A stretch of 64,000 nt of DNA from NCBI RefSeq assembly GCF_028204155.1, contig NZ_JAQLOI010000003.1:1426001-1490000 (forward strand), given 5' to 3'. The position numbers and the translations under genes are program-made. Below the pieces are notes generated by a model, which was not told where the DNA came from, ran no database searches, and worked only from the letters and a program-made list of their open reading frames with translations. Shown here one piece after another: positions 56,346-64,000 of this stretch (position 1 is its first letter; every line of letters begins with the position of its first letter). The stretch comes from Vibrio algarum. GTDB lineage: Bacteria > Pseudomonadota > Gammaproteobacteria > Enterobacterales > Vibrionaceae.

Positions 56346-57830
56346 GTGGTAATGCAAGCAAAAGCTTTATACACCGCGCAGCAGGTAAAAGAAGGCGAGC
56401 AAAAGTTAAGTACTGAGCTTGGTATCGAAATGTTCGAATTGATGGAAAGAGCCGGTAAGGCAGTATTTGAACATATTAAACGTTGCTATCCAAATAATCA
56501 CAATATCCATATTTTTTGCGGTTCAGGTAATAACGGTGGTGATGGATACATTAGCGCTCGACTCGCCAAAGCTTCAGGTTACAACGTCACCTTGGTGCAT
56601 ATAGGTGATCTTAATCGTGTAAAAGGCGATGCAAAAATAGCACAAGAAAAATGGTCTCGTGCTGGTGGCAAGATAGAAACGTTGGAAGAAGTTACATCTA
56701 AACAATGCGATCTAATCGTAGACGCTTTACTCGGTACCGGTTTCGAAGGTGAACTGAGCATAGAGTATGCTCAAGTGATCAGCCATATTAATCTTAGCGA
56801 CGCTGATGCGGTTTCTATCGACGTACCATCTGGGCTTTGTTCCGATACTGGTTTTGTCTCTGGGGAATGTGTCGAGGCGACACATACGGTGTCTCTTATT
56901 GGCCTGAAAAGAGGTCTTTTTACTGGGTTATCAGCAAACTATACCGGTGAAATTGTGTTTTCTGGCTTAGGAGTTTCTGATGCATTTAATAAAGAAAACC
57001 CGACTAACATCAGTTTAATCTCTAAAGCTGAAGTTAATCAACATCTCACTAAGCGTCCTAAAGCCTCCCATAAAGGAAACTTTGGACGTGTACTCTGTTT
57101 AGGTGGAGACAGAGGCATGTTTGGTGCGATACGTCTAACATCCGAAGCCTGTGCTCGCGTTGGTGCGGGTATCACAAGAGTTGTCACGCAACCAGAAAAT
57201 GTATCGGCATTGGTTAGCGCACGGCCTGAAATAATGGTCTTCGATTGGCGTGGAAATAGCAATGAAATTAACGACCATCTCTGGTGGACGGACGTTATCG
57301 CATTAGGACCCGGGCTTGGTAACTCAAGTTGGGGGCGTTCACTTGTTGGTTATTCTAGAACAGTGGAAAAGCCGATTGTTGTTGATGCTGATGGTCTTAA
57401 TTTGTTAGCTAAAACACCAGACTTTAATAGTCGTAGAGTGATAACACCACATCCTGGAGAGGCCGCTAAGCTGTTAAACTCAACCACATTAGAGATAGAG
57501 CGAGACCGTTTTGCAAGTGCTAAAAAATTACAGCTGAAATATGGTGGCGTTGTGGTTTTAAAAGGGGCTGGGACGGTTGTTTACGATGGCGATGCATATT
57601 GGGTATGTAAAAATGGTAATCCTGGAATGGCAACAGGTGGTATGGGCGATGTATTGACCGGAATTATAGCGGGCTTAATAGCACAAGGCTTATCTCTCGC
57701 TGTAGCAGCCCGAGTCGGCGTTTGGATTCATGCGACCGCTGCAGATATATGTGCAGAAGCTGATGGTGAGCGAGGATTGCTAGCGGCTGACTTATTTGTT
57801 CCTTTAAGGTGTTTGGCGAACGGTTTGTAG
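56346..57830 (+). CDS. nnr: Bifunctional NAD(P)HX epimerase/dehydratase
   Basis: Repairs hydrated NAD(P)H. The 494-residue protein fuses an N-terminal epimerase (YjeF_N: FCGSGNNGGDGYISARLA, VDALLGTGF, SIDVPSGLCSDTG) with a C-terminal ADP/ATP-dependent dehydratase (ITPHPGEAAKLL, VVLKGAGTVV, NGNPGMATGGMGDVLTGIIAGLIAQG). Length is normal. It starts with GTG or the ATG two codons later. It follows the PAS gene by 22 bases and may share its transcript. Confidence 0.96.
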   Translation: MVMQAKALYTAQQVKEGEQKLSTELGIEMFELMERAGKAVFEHIKRCYPNNHNIHIFCGSGNNGGDGYISARLAKASGYNVTLVHIGDLNRVKGDAKIAQEKWSRAGGKIETLEEVTSKQCDLIVDALLGTGFEGELSIEYAQVISHINLSDADAVSIDVPSGLCSDTGFVSGECVEATHTVSLIGLKRGLFTGLSANYTGEIVFSGLGVSDAFNKENPTNISLISKAEVNQHLTKRPKASHKGNFGRVLCLGGDRGMFGAIRLTSEACARVGAGITRVVTQPENVSALVSARPEIMVFDWRGNSNEINDHLWWTDVIALGPGLGNSSWGRSLVGYSRTVEKPIVVDADGLNLLAKTPDFNSRRVITPHPGEAAKLLNSTTLEIERDRFASAKKLQLKYGGVVVLKGAGTVVYDGDAYWVCKNGNPGMATGGMGDVLTGIIAGLIAQGLSLAVAARVGVWIHATAADICAEADGERGLLAADLFVPLRCLANGL

Positions 57831-57857
57831 CCTAAAGATACGTCAATTTTTAGAAAG

Positions 57858-57887
57858 AGCGGTTGATCAAAAGATAACCGCTTTTTT
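57858..57887 (+). terminator. Terminator after nnr
   Basis: AGCGGTT pairs with AACCGCT over an 11-base loop and is followed by TTTTT. It lies 27 bases after the nnr stop and just before the convergent DUF2301-like gene end. Confidence 0.85.
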
Positions 57888-57892
57888 GGTTT

Positions 57893-58400
57893 TCAGACAT
57901 CATATTTAGTTTTGTCACCAATATCAAAGTGTCTCGGCATGCGCCATTTTGCAATACTTACAACTAGGAATAGTAGTGAGGATAGGGTGGCTAGTATTTT
58001 ACTCGCTAAGTCTGCGTCGATCTGTAAACAAAACCATAATGCTGCGAGTAATAAAGGCTGGAAGGGTAAGCCAGGGACTTTGAAACAGAAATACTCTTTA
58101 AAGCAGAGGCCTCCAAGGGTAATAAATGCCCCCCATTCCTATTTCGGGAAAGCCTAACAATACGAAGATCAATCCAATCCATGTGGCCATTTGCAAAAGA
58201 AGTCTGAATGGTTTCATGTATATATGGAGAGACGAAGCACACATTATTGCACATATAAAGACTAGGTTTTCTATGCGGTAATCTATCGCCCACGGCAATA
58301 ATGCGATAACAGGAAAACAGAACGTAAAACCTAATCGGTAGATGATAACGGTTAAATGATCGAGCCAATCCATTTCCGATTTAATATGTGGATCTGCCAT
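57893..58400 (-). CDS. DUF2301-like membrane protein (apparent frameshift)
   Basis: A membrane protein of about 168 residues with several helices. The first frame (from 58400 or 58421) stops early after EIGMGG. Removing one C from the C6 run at 58129-58134 (plus strand) gives GMGAFITLGGLCFKEYFCFKV, two further hydrophobic helices, and a natural end at KTKYDV with a stop at 57893-57895. AGGA lies 8-9 bases before 58400. The DUF2301 label is from memory of the family's pattern and is moderately certain. This is the only break of the set that needs a base removed (or two added). Confidence 0.75.
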
Positions 58401-58713
58401 AACAAACATCCTATTTGACAAAAAACATGCGTGATAAACCGTATTGTCTTACTTACTGAAAATTAATTTTTGATATAAAACAATGAAGGTCAGTTTGATT
58501 ACTTAAACTATCACTTAAAGTTGACTAGTTGCGCGACGTAAAAACAGCCCATGTTGATAGAGTCGGTTTGATCAGGTAAAAGTGTTTCCTTGCATATAAT
58601 TCATTGAAAAATATAACTTAATTTGAATTATTTGCGTGGCTAACGTGAAGTAAACAGAGTTGTGAATTTGGAATCTTTGTAAGGATATCATAAAAATTTT
58701 TCAATTATCAGAC
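58401..58713. other. Gene-free region upstream of guaC promoter
   Basis: No frame here looks coding. Besides promoters for the divergent DUF2301-like gene it has a TATAAT at 58595-58600 that could start a short RNA ending at the 58746 hairpin. No known sRNA family was recognised. Confidence 0.35.
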
Positions 58714-58741
58714 TTGTCAGGCCGATTTCGAGGCCTATAAT
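58714..58741 (+). promoter_or_regulatory. Near-consensus sigma-70 promoter upstream of guaC
   Basis: TTGTCA, a 16-base spacer and TATAAT lie 140 bases before the guaC start. The spacer and its edges contain AGGCC-8-GGCCT, an inverted repeat that a repressor could bind between the -35 and -10 boxes. The predicted start falls at about 58748, at the foot of the adjacent hairpin. Confidence 0.65.
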
Positions 58742-58745
58742 ACTG

Positions 58746-58780
58746 AAAACCGGAGCGTCTGCCAACGCTCCGGTTTTTTT
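58746..58780 (+). terminator. Strong terminator-like hairpin in guaC leader
   Basis: AAAACCGGAGCGT pairs perfectly with ACGCTCCGGTTTT over a 6-base loop and is followed by three more Ts. No plus-strand gene lies between nnr (which has its own terminator) and this point, so it is either a leader element of guaC or the end of an unannotated RNA from the 58401-58745 stretch, where a TATAAT also occurs at 58595-58600. Confidence 0.75.
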
Positions 58781-58880
58781 GTGCCTGAAAGTTGGAAACC
58801 TTCTGCCAAAGGTAACCAAAATCGTACAAGTATTAACGCTTGGTTTAAGGCACATAGTCACTGAAACAAGGAATTGCACA

Positions 58881-59924
58881 ATGCGTATCGAACAAGAACT
58901 TAAGCTCGGCTTCAAAGATGTATTGTTTCGCCCTAAGCGATCAACGTTAAAAAGTCGTTCTCAAGTAAACTTAACCCGCGACTTTACATTTAAGCATAGC
59001 GGTCGTCAATGGTCAGGTGTCCCAGTAATTGCAGCGAATATGGATTCAGTTGCCACTTTCGACATGGCTGCGGCCTTGGCGGAACACAATGTTATGACAG
59101 CCGTTCATAAACATTACAGTGTTGATGATTGGAAAACGTTTATCGACGGTGCTGACTCGAAGACACTGAATAACGTCATGGTATCGACAGGTACTTCAGA
59201 ATCGGATTTTAAGAAAACTCAAGATATTATGGCGATGACAGATGAAATTATTTTCATTTGCGTAGATATAGCGAACGGTTACTCTGAGCATTTGGTTGAG
59301 TATGTAACTAAAGTTCGAGCCGCTTTTCCGGACAAAGTAATATCGGCTGGTAACGTAGTAACCGGAGACATGGTTGAGGAGCTTATCTTAGCCGGTGCGG
59401 ATATTGTTAAGGTCGGAATTGGCCCTGGTTCTGTATGTACAACCCGAGTTAAAACAGGTGTTGGATATCCTCAGCTGTCGGCTATTATTGAGTGTGCTGA
59501 TGCTGCTCACGGATTAGGTGGTCGTATTATCGGTGATGGTGGTTGTGCCTGTGCAGGGGATGTCTCTAAGGCGTTCGGTGGCGGTGCTGATTTTGTTATG
59601 CTTGGTGGAATGCTAGCAGGACATGAAGAGTCCGGTGGTGAGACGGTAGAAAAAGAAGGTAAGACCTTCATGAAATTCTACGGCATGAGTTCCGAGAGCG
59701 CGATGGCGAAGCATTCTGGTGGTGTCGCGAAGTATCGCGCAGCAGAAGGTAAAACCGTACTTATTCCGTTTCGTGGAAGCGTTCATGAAACCATTTCAGA
59801 CATCCTCGGCGGCGTACGTTCAACGTGCACCTATGTAGGCGCAGCAAGGCTTAAAGAGCTAACTAAACGTACAACATTTATCCGCGTGCAAGAGCAAGAG
59901 AACAACGTTTACGGTAAAGAATAA
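58881..59924 (+). CDS. guaC: GMP reductase
   Basis: GuaC reduces GMP to IMP with NADPH, returning guanine nucleotides to the purine pool. The 347-residue protein begins MRIEQELKLGFKDVLFRPKR and carries AANMDSV, GIGPGSVCTTR with the catalytic Cys, and GDGGCACAGDVSKAFGGGADFVMLGGMLAGHEE. AAGGA lies 8 bases before the 58881 ATG, so longer in-frame readings to 58779 are not used. Confidence 0.97.
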   Translation: MRIEQELKLGFKDVLFRPKRSTLKSRSQVNLTRDFTFKHSGRQWSGVPVIAANMDSVATFDMAAALAEHNVMTAVHKHYSVDDWKTFIDGADSKTLNNVMVSTGTSESDFKKTQDIMAMTDEIIFICVDIANGYSEHLVEYVTKVRAAFPDKVISAGNVVTGDMVEELILAGADIVKVGIGPGSVCTTRVKTGVGYPQLSAIIECADAAHGLGGRIIGDGGCACAGDVSKAFGGGADFVMLGGMLAGHEESGGETVEKEGKTFMKFYGMSSESAMAKHSGGVAKYRAAEGKTVLIPFRGSVHETISDILGGVRSTCTYVGAARLKELTKRTTFIRVQEQENNVYGKE

Positions 59925-59957
59925 AACTCACGGTAATCGTAAAATTTTGCACAAAAC

Positions 59958-59985
59958 AGGGTCGCTTTTAGCGGCTCTTTTTTTG
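59958..59985 (+). terminator. Terminator after guaC
   Basis: AGGGTCGC pairs with GCGGCTCT (two G-T pairs) over a 5-base loop, followed by seven Ts. Confidence 0.88.
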
Positions 59986-59998
59986 TCTAAAAAAGGGC

Positions 59999-60020
59999 AA
60001 GTGGCGACAAAGTGGCGACA
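59999..60020. repeat. Direct repeat, 11 bp twice
   Basis: AAGTGGCGACA occurs twice in tandem, with a third partial copy (AAGTGGCGA) at 60049-60057 that includes the end of the integrase relic. It may reflect an old attachment site or decay of the integrase tail. Confidence 0.6.
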
Positions 60021-60046
60021 CAACTTTAAAAATTTGCTTTCAGTTA

Positions 60047-60198
60047 TTAAGTGGCGAGTGGATTTTTGGTAATAGCATCGGCTAGGTGGTCGGGAGCGAA
60101 GTGGGCGTAACGCATTGTCATACTAATATCGGCGTGACCAAGAATGTCTCTTAACACAAGAATGTTACCGCCGTTCATCATAAAATAGCTAGCGAACG
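60047..60198 (-). pseudogene. Tyrosine-recombinase (integrase) C-terminal relic
   Basis: About 50 codons of a phage-type integrase remain: FASYFMMNGGNILVLRDILGH, then ADISMTMRYAHFAPDHLADAI. The histidine of LGH and the catalytic tyrosine of MRYAHF are both visible. Everything upstream, including the R-H-x-x-R box, is gone where the IS6 element begins at about 60199. This is a dead end fragment of a former island. Confidence 0.85.
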
Positions 60199-60979
60199 GA
60201 TACTGTCAAATTAACCGATGCTAAAGCAGTATTTCCGTATGAGCATATATAAAAGACATCGATTCTCTCCTGAAATTATCCGACACACCGTCTGGTTGTA
60301 CTAGCGTTTTAGCTTGAGTTTTAGGGATGGTTAAGACCTACTAGCAGAGCGAGGCATTAGCGAAAGTTACGAAACTATCCGGTATTGGTGCAACAAATTC
60401 GGACGTATTTATAGCAAGCGTCTCAAGAAAAACGCCGGTCGATTTGGTGATACGTGGTTCATGGACGAGGTGTATATCAACATTCGTGGTGAGCGTCACT
60501 ACCTTTGGCGAGCGGTAGATCAGGATGGTGATGTTATCGCTATTCTTGTACAGCAAAGAAGAGATAGAAAAGCGGCAGTGCGTTTCTTTAAACGTTTATT
60601 AACTATAAATCAAGGGGTTAGCCTTTGGAAAATAGTAACAGATAAACTTTGCAGTTATAATGTTGCTCACAGTGAGCTTGTTCCAGAATCCATTCACGAC
60701 AATAGCAAGTATCATAATAATCGGTGTGAAAGTTCTGAGGAACCAACAAGGGTGAGAGAGCGGAAAATGAGAAAATTCAAAAGCAGGGCACATGCGCAGC
60801 GTTATCTTAGTAACTTCTCTTCAATGTATAATATCTTCAATTTACAAAGACACTTGTGTAGTGCCGAATTTTACAAAAGTCGAAGATCGGATGCTTTTTC
60901 TACATGGTCTGGAGTCTCCGCTAGTTAATAAGTATTCAGCCGAGAAAGTGAGGCATAATTTAGTTAATTTGACAGTACC
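60199..60979 (+). mobile_element. Decayed IS6-family insertion sequence
   Basis: Ends are marked by a 15-bp perfect inverted repeat, TACTGTCAAATTAAC at 60201-60215 and its complement at 60963-60977, each preceded or followed by GG/CC as in IS6 elements (the left end has one extra A). The single transposase gene fills the interior. The 8 bases outside the two ends do not match, so no target duplication is visible. The left end abuts the integrase relic, consistent with a deletion made by the element. Confidence 0.87.
60239..60928 (+). pseudogene. IS6-family transposase with two nonsense codons
   Basis: The frame from 60239 gives MSIYKRHRFSPEIIRHTVWLY, then TAG at 60302, RFSLSFRDG, TAA at 60332, and then DLLAERGISESYETIRYWCNKFG through to the stop at 60926-60928. 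The DDE residues are in WFMDEVYI, VTDKLCSY and TRVRERKMRKF. Because the same frame continues through both stops, these are substitutions and not indels. The protein is very likely inactive. Confidence 0.9.
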
Positions 60980-61005
60980 TTCTTGATGTTAGATCAATCT
61001 ATGAT

Positions 61006-62211
61006 TTAGTTTTCAAAGGGAGCACCAGGTAATAACGCTCTAGTTTTCCAACTACCAGGAGCTTCACCCATCTTACGGCCGAGCTCGACCAGATCTAACA
61101 TTTTCTCTTTATCGAACATGTTTTCTGTCTCTGGAATTTGAAAGGACTGTGGAATTGCTACGTAGCGCATTTCAACGTCAAACAACTTGTTTTGATTAAT
61201 CATTTGAGAGAATGTTTCTATATCTAGTATAGTTTGTAAGGTTGAATTTCTCATAATAGCAAATAAGCTTCTGGAAGCTATATCTGACCAAATTCTTTGG
61301 GTTACTTCAGGCTCAAGCATCAACTTATTGTTGATAATGACCCAAATTCTTAGCGTGATGGGTTTGTGCTCTTCAACAAACTCCAACCCTCTAGCGTCAG
61401 AGTTATACAGCCACTGCCTGTCACTTACACCGCTTACTACCTGCATCGATACTCCACCATCAACATATAAAAAATCATTAATTTCAACGGGAGGAAATGC
61501 ACCAGGAAGCGCAGAAGATGCGGTTAATTTATCTACGATGCTTTCTTTGGCTGTGTCAAACGAGTTATTGTTCGCTATATCTGTTAAGTCCCAAACTCGC
61601 ATCAAGCCATAATCAATATTTGTTGCTCCAACTAAAAGAACTCTATTATCCTGATCTCCAGTAGCTAGACCGGATACAAGTGTAGGCGTTATGCTGTTTG
61701 CTATGCGGCGATGTAACACGGATGCATCATAAAATGCTTCAGTACCTCCAAGAACACTAAACACTGAATTGGGCACTATAAAATCTTTTTCTGGGTTACT
61801 ATACAGGCTAACAATCTCAGAGTAGGATTCTTCAGTTCCAACAAATGCAAAAGGCGCAATCAGAGCTCCTGTACTTACACCACTAACGCTATCAAAAATA
61901 GGTCGCTCCATACCGTCGCTGTTTACGTTTCCCCAACCTTGCAGAAAACCAGCACCGAACGCACCGAACTCCCCTCCGCCTGAAAGAACTAAAATGTCGT
62001 ATGTTTGTTTGTCGTTTGATACATATTCGTCATAGATACGAGCTGTACTTTTGCTAGCTGCTTTCGTTAGATCATTCTCGTAGCTATTTATGTAGTTGCC
62101 AAACTCGCTATTTAGCTTTTCATTTGAAATTAGCCGTTCGGGCGTCGAACAACCTGAAACAATCCAACAAAAGGTAAAAATAGATAACGAGCGAACAAGC
62201 AAAGAATGCAT
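61006..62211 (-). CDS. Patatin-like lipoprotein
   Basis: A 401-residue exported patatin hydrolase. The start at 62211 is preferred: GGGA lies 6 bases upstream and it gives a short signal with lipobox IVSGCSTPE (Cys about 20). The oxyanion loop is LSGGGEFGAFGAGFLQG, the nucleophile elbow GVSTG, and the dyad Asp is in DGGVSMQVV. It is probably held at a membrane and hydrolyses acyl esters of lipids. The gene is 27 bases from the IS6 end. Confidence 0.88.
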   Translation of the reverse strand: MHSLLVRSLSIFTFCWIVSGCSTPERLISNEKLNSEFGNYINSYENDLTKAASKSTARIYDEYVSNDKQTYDILVLSGGGEFGAFGAGFLQGWGNVNSDGMERPIFDSVSGVSTGALIAPFAFVGTEESYSEIVSLYSNPEKDFIVPNSVFSVLGGTEAFYDASVLHRRIANSITPTLVSGLATGDQDNRVLLVGATNIDYGLMRVWDLTDIANNNSFDTAKESIVDKLTASSALPGAFPPVEINDFLYVDGGVSMQVVSGVSDRQWLYNSDARGLEFVEEHKPITLRIWVIINNKLMLEPEVTQRIWSDIASRSLFAIMRNSTLQTILDIETFSQMINQNKLFDVEMRYVAIPQSFQIPETENMFDKEKMLDLVELGRKMGEAPGSWKTRALLPGAPFEN

Positions 62212-62343
62212 TTCAATTCCCATATTCATGCGTAGCTGTGCGATTAAATATATCACTTTTAGATATTAATCGGTAGTGGACTATTAAAAGTCGTCACTGG
62301 CTTATATAGTTGGCTTATGGCTGCATAATTTGTTCGGCTCTCA

Positions 62344-62402
62344 CCATTGCCCTTCTTTAATGCCAGTCAGTTGAACTAACTGGCATTAAAGAAGGGCAAT
62401 GG
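62344..62402. repeat. 59-bp near-perfect palindrome
   Basis: Two exact 24-base complementary arms (62344-62367 and 62379-62402) surround an 11-base centre that itself reads C-AGTT-G-AACT-A, so only one pair in the whole 59 bases fails to match. It starts 9 bases beyond the stop of the hydrolase gene on the minus strand and lies upstream of the patatin lipoprotein gene. There is no T tract on either side. It would form a very stable RNA hairpin or DNA cruciform. Confidence 0.95.
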
Positions 62403-62410
62403 ATTTAGCG

Positions 62411-63616
62411 TTAAACGTTGGACTTAATAAACGCTATTATTTTATTTTGAGCTTCAAGTGAGTCAGGGCAATGACCTACTTCATCAGAAATAAACATCTC
62501 CCCCTCCGTAGAAAGCTCGGCTGTTCTTTTCATATCTTCGATTGGCGCCACTGGATCTTTCTTGGTATTTATCACAAGGATAGGGGTGTCTATTCGCAGT
62601 TGGCCATTAAACATCCCCTTATTTGCAATAGAGAATTTTGTTGCCATATTCTTGAAATACCTCATATCGCCAGCATCACCACCGATACGAGCAATAAAGG
62701 AATGAGCTGACATATCTGGTATGAATTTGAGAGTTGCTTGTTTACCTATAGGACCATCGACTAACGCACAACGTGCTACAACTGCTCTAAGGTCTGTTTG
62801 TTGAACTGCGAAAGGAATTAACGCAACGCCAGAGCCTGAAGAGCCTAGAACACCAATCCGGTTCCTGTCTATTTGTGGGTGGTTTTGTAAAAACGCAAAT
62901 GCTGCATCGTGTGAAGCTGTCTCTTCACCAAGTTTTAAGTGGTTCCTATAATCCAGGCCCGCGCCTGGCATATCTATGGTTAAAACTGCATACCCACTTT
63001 CAAGTAAGCTTTTAAAATCCGTTTTATGTTCTATTAATGTCTTGTCTACACCTCCTGTCCAGATAATTGCAGGAAGGTTCGTCTTTGTATTTGTTGGTAG
63101 GTGCAACAATCCGGGTATACTTCTGTTATCAAAGCGCTTTAGATCAACTTTTTCTACACTTTCGCCGTTTAACTTAGCTGCTTTCAAGTACAAATCGACA
63201 GCTTTGTCCAAGGCCGCTATTTCATTTGGCTGATGCAGGTTTGGATATGAGGCAACAAGGTAGACAGTAGATGCGCGTCCATATGCGGTTGGTGTGTTAA
63301 GTGTATTTGCCTGATCTTCAAGGTTTTGTGCCGTTTTGGTAAACTCGTACGTCCAATGACCTCTGGTGTTTGGGTTATTCAAGTCGATAAGCAACCCCTC
63401 TTTGTTTGCTTTCAATCTTGCCATGGTTGTGGATATGTCTTTTTCGGTCATTCCCATAGCAATCCAGTCGTCTAATCTCAGAGAACGGTAGTAGTTCTCC
63501 TGCATAGATGCAAGTTCTGCCTTGAATGCGCTATGTGCTGTCATATTCTCTGTATTAGCCAATACATTTGATGTGAGTAGAGTAGCAACAATACTTGTAA
63601 GTAGTCGTTTTTTCAT
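62411..63616 (-). CDS. Secreted alpha/beta hydrolase (FrsA/DUF1100-like)
   Basis: A 401-residue protein with a signal peptide (cleavage near residue 20, SNVLA-NTEN). The catalytic core is in the C-terminal half: nucleophile GSSGSG at about 258-263, Asp in INTKKDPVAP and His in DEVGHCPDS. An N-terminal helical region of about 150 residues resembles the FrsA lid. An esterase or peptidase-like role in the periplasm or medium is inferred. ATCGTTATGAGTC-type upstream sequence lies at the right of the start; the porin-like gene precedes it on the same strand. Confidence 0.85.
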   Translation of the reverse strand: MKKRLLTSIVATLLTSNVLANTENMTAHSAFKAELASMQENYYRSLRLDDWIAMGMTEKDISTTMARLKANKEGLLIDLNNPNTRGHWTYEFTKTAQNLEDQANTLNTPTAYGRASTVYLVASYPNLHQPNEIAALDKAVDLYLKAAKLNGESVEKVDLKRFDNRSIPGLLHLPTNTKTNLPAIIWTGGVDKTLIEHKTDFKSLLESGYAVLTIDMPGAGLDYRNHLKLGEETASHDAAFAFLQNHPQIDRNRIGVLGSSGSGVALIPFAVQQTDLRAVVARCALVDGPIGKQATLKFIPDMSAHSFIARIGGDAGDMRYFKNMATKFSIANKGMFNGQLRIDTPILVINTKKDPVAPIEDMKRTAELSTEGEMFISDEVGHCPDSLEAQNKIIAFIKSNV

Positions 63617-63668
63617 CGTTATGAGTCCCTATAATAAAGCACAGCCAATTGGCTGTGCTATCAATAAA

Positions 63669-64000
63669 TTAGAATTTGTAAGACATGCCAACACCGAGCA
63701 TTAGTTCTTTTTCGTTGTAGAAATTGATGTTAGAAGACGTAACTTCGTACCCAGCAATACCGTTAAGTGCCCAGTTTTCCCATCCCATGAACTTGTCATA
63801 CTCATAGGCTGCGAATACGTCGTAAGTATTGTTATTTTGTGTCTTACCAAAAACTACGTTCTCACTGTCATAATTTGTTTTTGAGTAGCTTGCAGATAAA
63901 GCAAAAAGGTGGCGTTTGGTAAACTTCTTGTACGATAGCTCTGTTCCATACACGTTATTAGACATAGCCTCACCATCTGCTGAGAAAGACTTGTAAGTAA
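63669..64000 (-). CDS. Outer-membrane beta-barrel protein, DUF2860-like (5' end beyond window)
   Basis: Only the last 110 codons are in view. The frame is open to base 64000, so the in-frame ATG at 63965 is not the true start. Alternating strands, aromatic girdle residues (YDVFAAYEYDKFMGWENW) and the terminal VGMSYKF with a C-terminal Phe indicate a barrel strand set. The pattern resembles DUF2860 proteins of Vibrio as I remember them. It lies 52 bases upstream of the hydrolase gene on the same strand. Confidence 0.72.
   Translation of the reverse strand, partial: TYKSFSADGEAMSNNVYGTELSYKKFTKRHLFALSASYSKTNYDSENVVFGKTQNNNTYDVFAAYEYDKFMGWENWALNGIAGYEVTSSNINFYNEKELMLGVGMSYKF

Noticed and set aside
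57912..58157. Plus-strand frame opposite the DUF2301-like gene
   Set aside because: It is the antisense of the corrected membrane-protein gene and has no start signals.
60190..60987. Target-site duplication around the IS6 element
   Set aside because: The 8 bases on each side (TAGCGAAC and TTCTTGAT) do not match.
62344..62420. Integron attC site at the palindrome
   Set aside because: GTTAAAC occurs nearby, inside the hydrolase stop region, but no matching RYYYAAC core is found on the other side and the arms lack the usual unpaired bases.

Overview
The window is a stretch of a low-GC gammaproteobacterial chromosome, almost certainly from the Vibrionaceae. The evidence is the LuxP/LuxQ pair for AI-2 sensing, the TorT/TorS pair, Vibrio-type NadE, GuaC, RlmF, YccS and MOSC-reductase proteins, and a citrate lyase locus controlled by CitA/CitB. 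No rRNA, tRNA or CRISPR array was found. Most of it is ordinary core or near-core chromosome. The one clearly mobile patch is at about 60.0-61.0 kb: an integrase relic cut by a decayed IS6-type element.

Layout. 0-11.1 kb: citrate island. It holds a tripartite tricarboxylate importer (tctCBA), citC, a leftward second CitX-like gene, the citAB two-component system, then citDEFX. The genes describe citrate uptake, sensing and cleavage to acetate and oxaloacetate. No citG, citS/citT or oxaloacetate decarboxylase is present in the window. 11.1-28.4 kb: mixed housekeeping (DUF454, patatin, glutaredoxin, porin, AraC regulator, pyrC, MOSC/ferredoxin reductase, nadE with a divergent nadD-like gene, acyltransferase, a solenoid protein, TetR regulator, tmaR, yceH, GIY-YIG protein, TraF_2-type outer membrane protein). 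28.5-33.5 kb: luxPQ, a PilZ protein and two small unknown genes. 33.6-48.3 kb: yccS, helD, a VOC protein, mgsA, torT/torS, a SulP transporter, rlmF, arfB, yqaB, an FKBP isomerase and a DsbA-like lipoprotein. 48.4-59.9 kb: OmpA-like lipoprotein, chemoreceptor, creA, a YieH-like phosphatase, small membrane proteins, a REC-CheC/PAS pair, nnr, a DUF2301-like protein and guaC. 60.0-64.0 kb: integrase relic, IS6 remnant, patatin lipoprotein, secreted alpha/beta hydrolase and a partial beta-barrel.

The most important reading note is that nine genes appear broken by ten single-base length changes (nadD-like has two), every one in a homopolymer run. Nine are one base too short, and one is either one too long or two too short. 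Restoring the base always rebuilds a full-length family member (tctC, tctB, MOSC reductase, nadD-like, TetR, luxQ, helD, torS, DUF2301-like). I therefore annotate them as intact genes with probable sequencing errors. The IS6 transposase is different: it has two true in-frame stops.

I did not find a convincing wholly new system. The best leads are the duplicated CitX without CitG, the guaC promoter with a hairpin over its predicted start, a possible leftward RNA near 53.6-54.0 kb, the 59-bp near-perfect palindrome at 62.34-62.40 kb, and the octamer-repeat terminator behind the porin gene.
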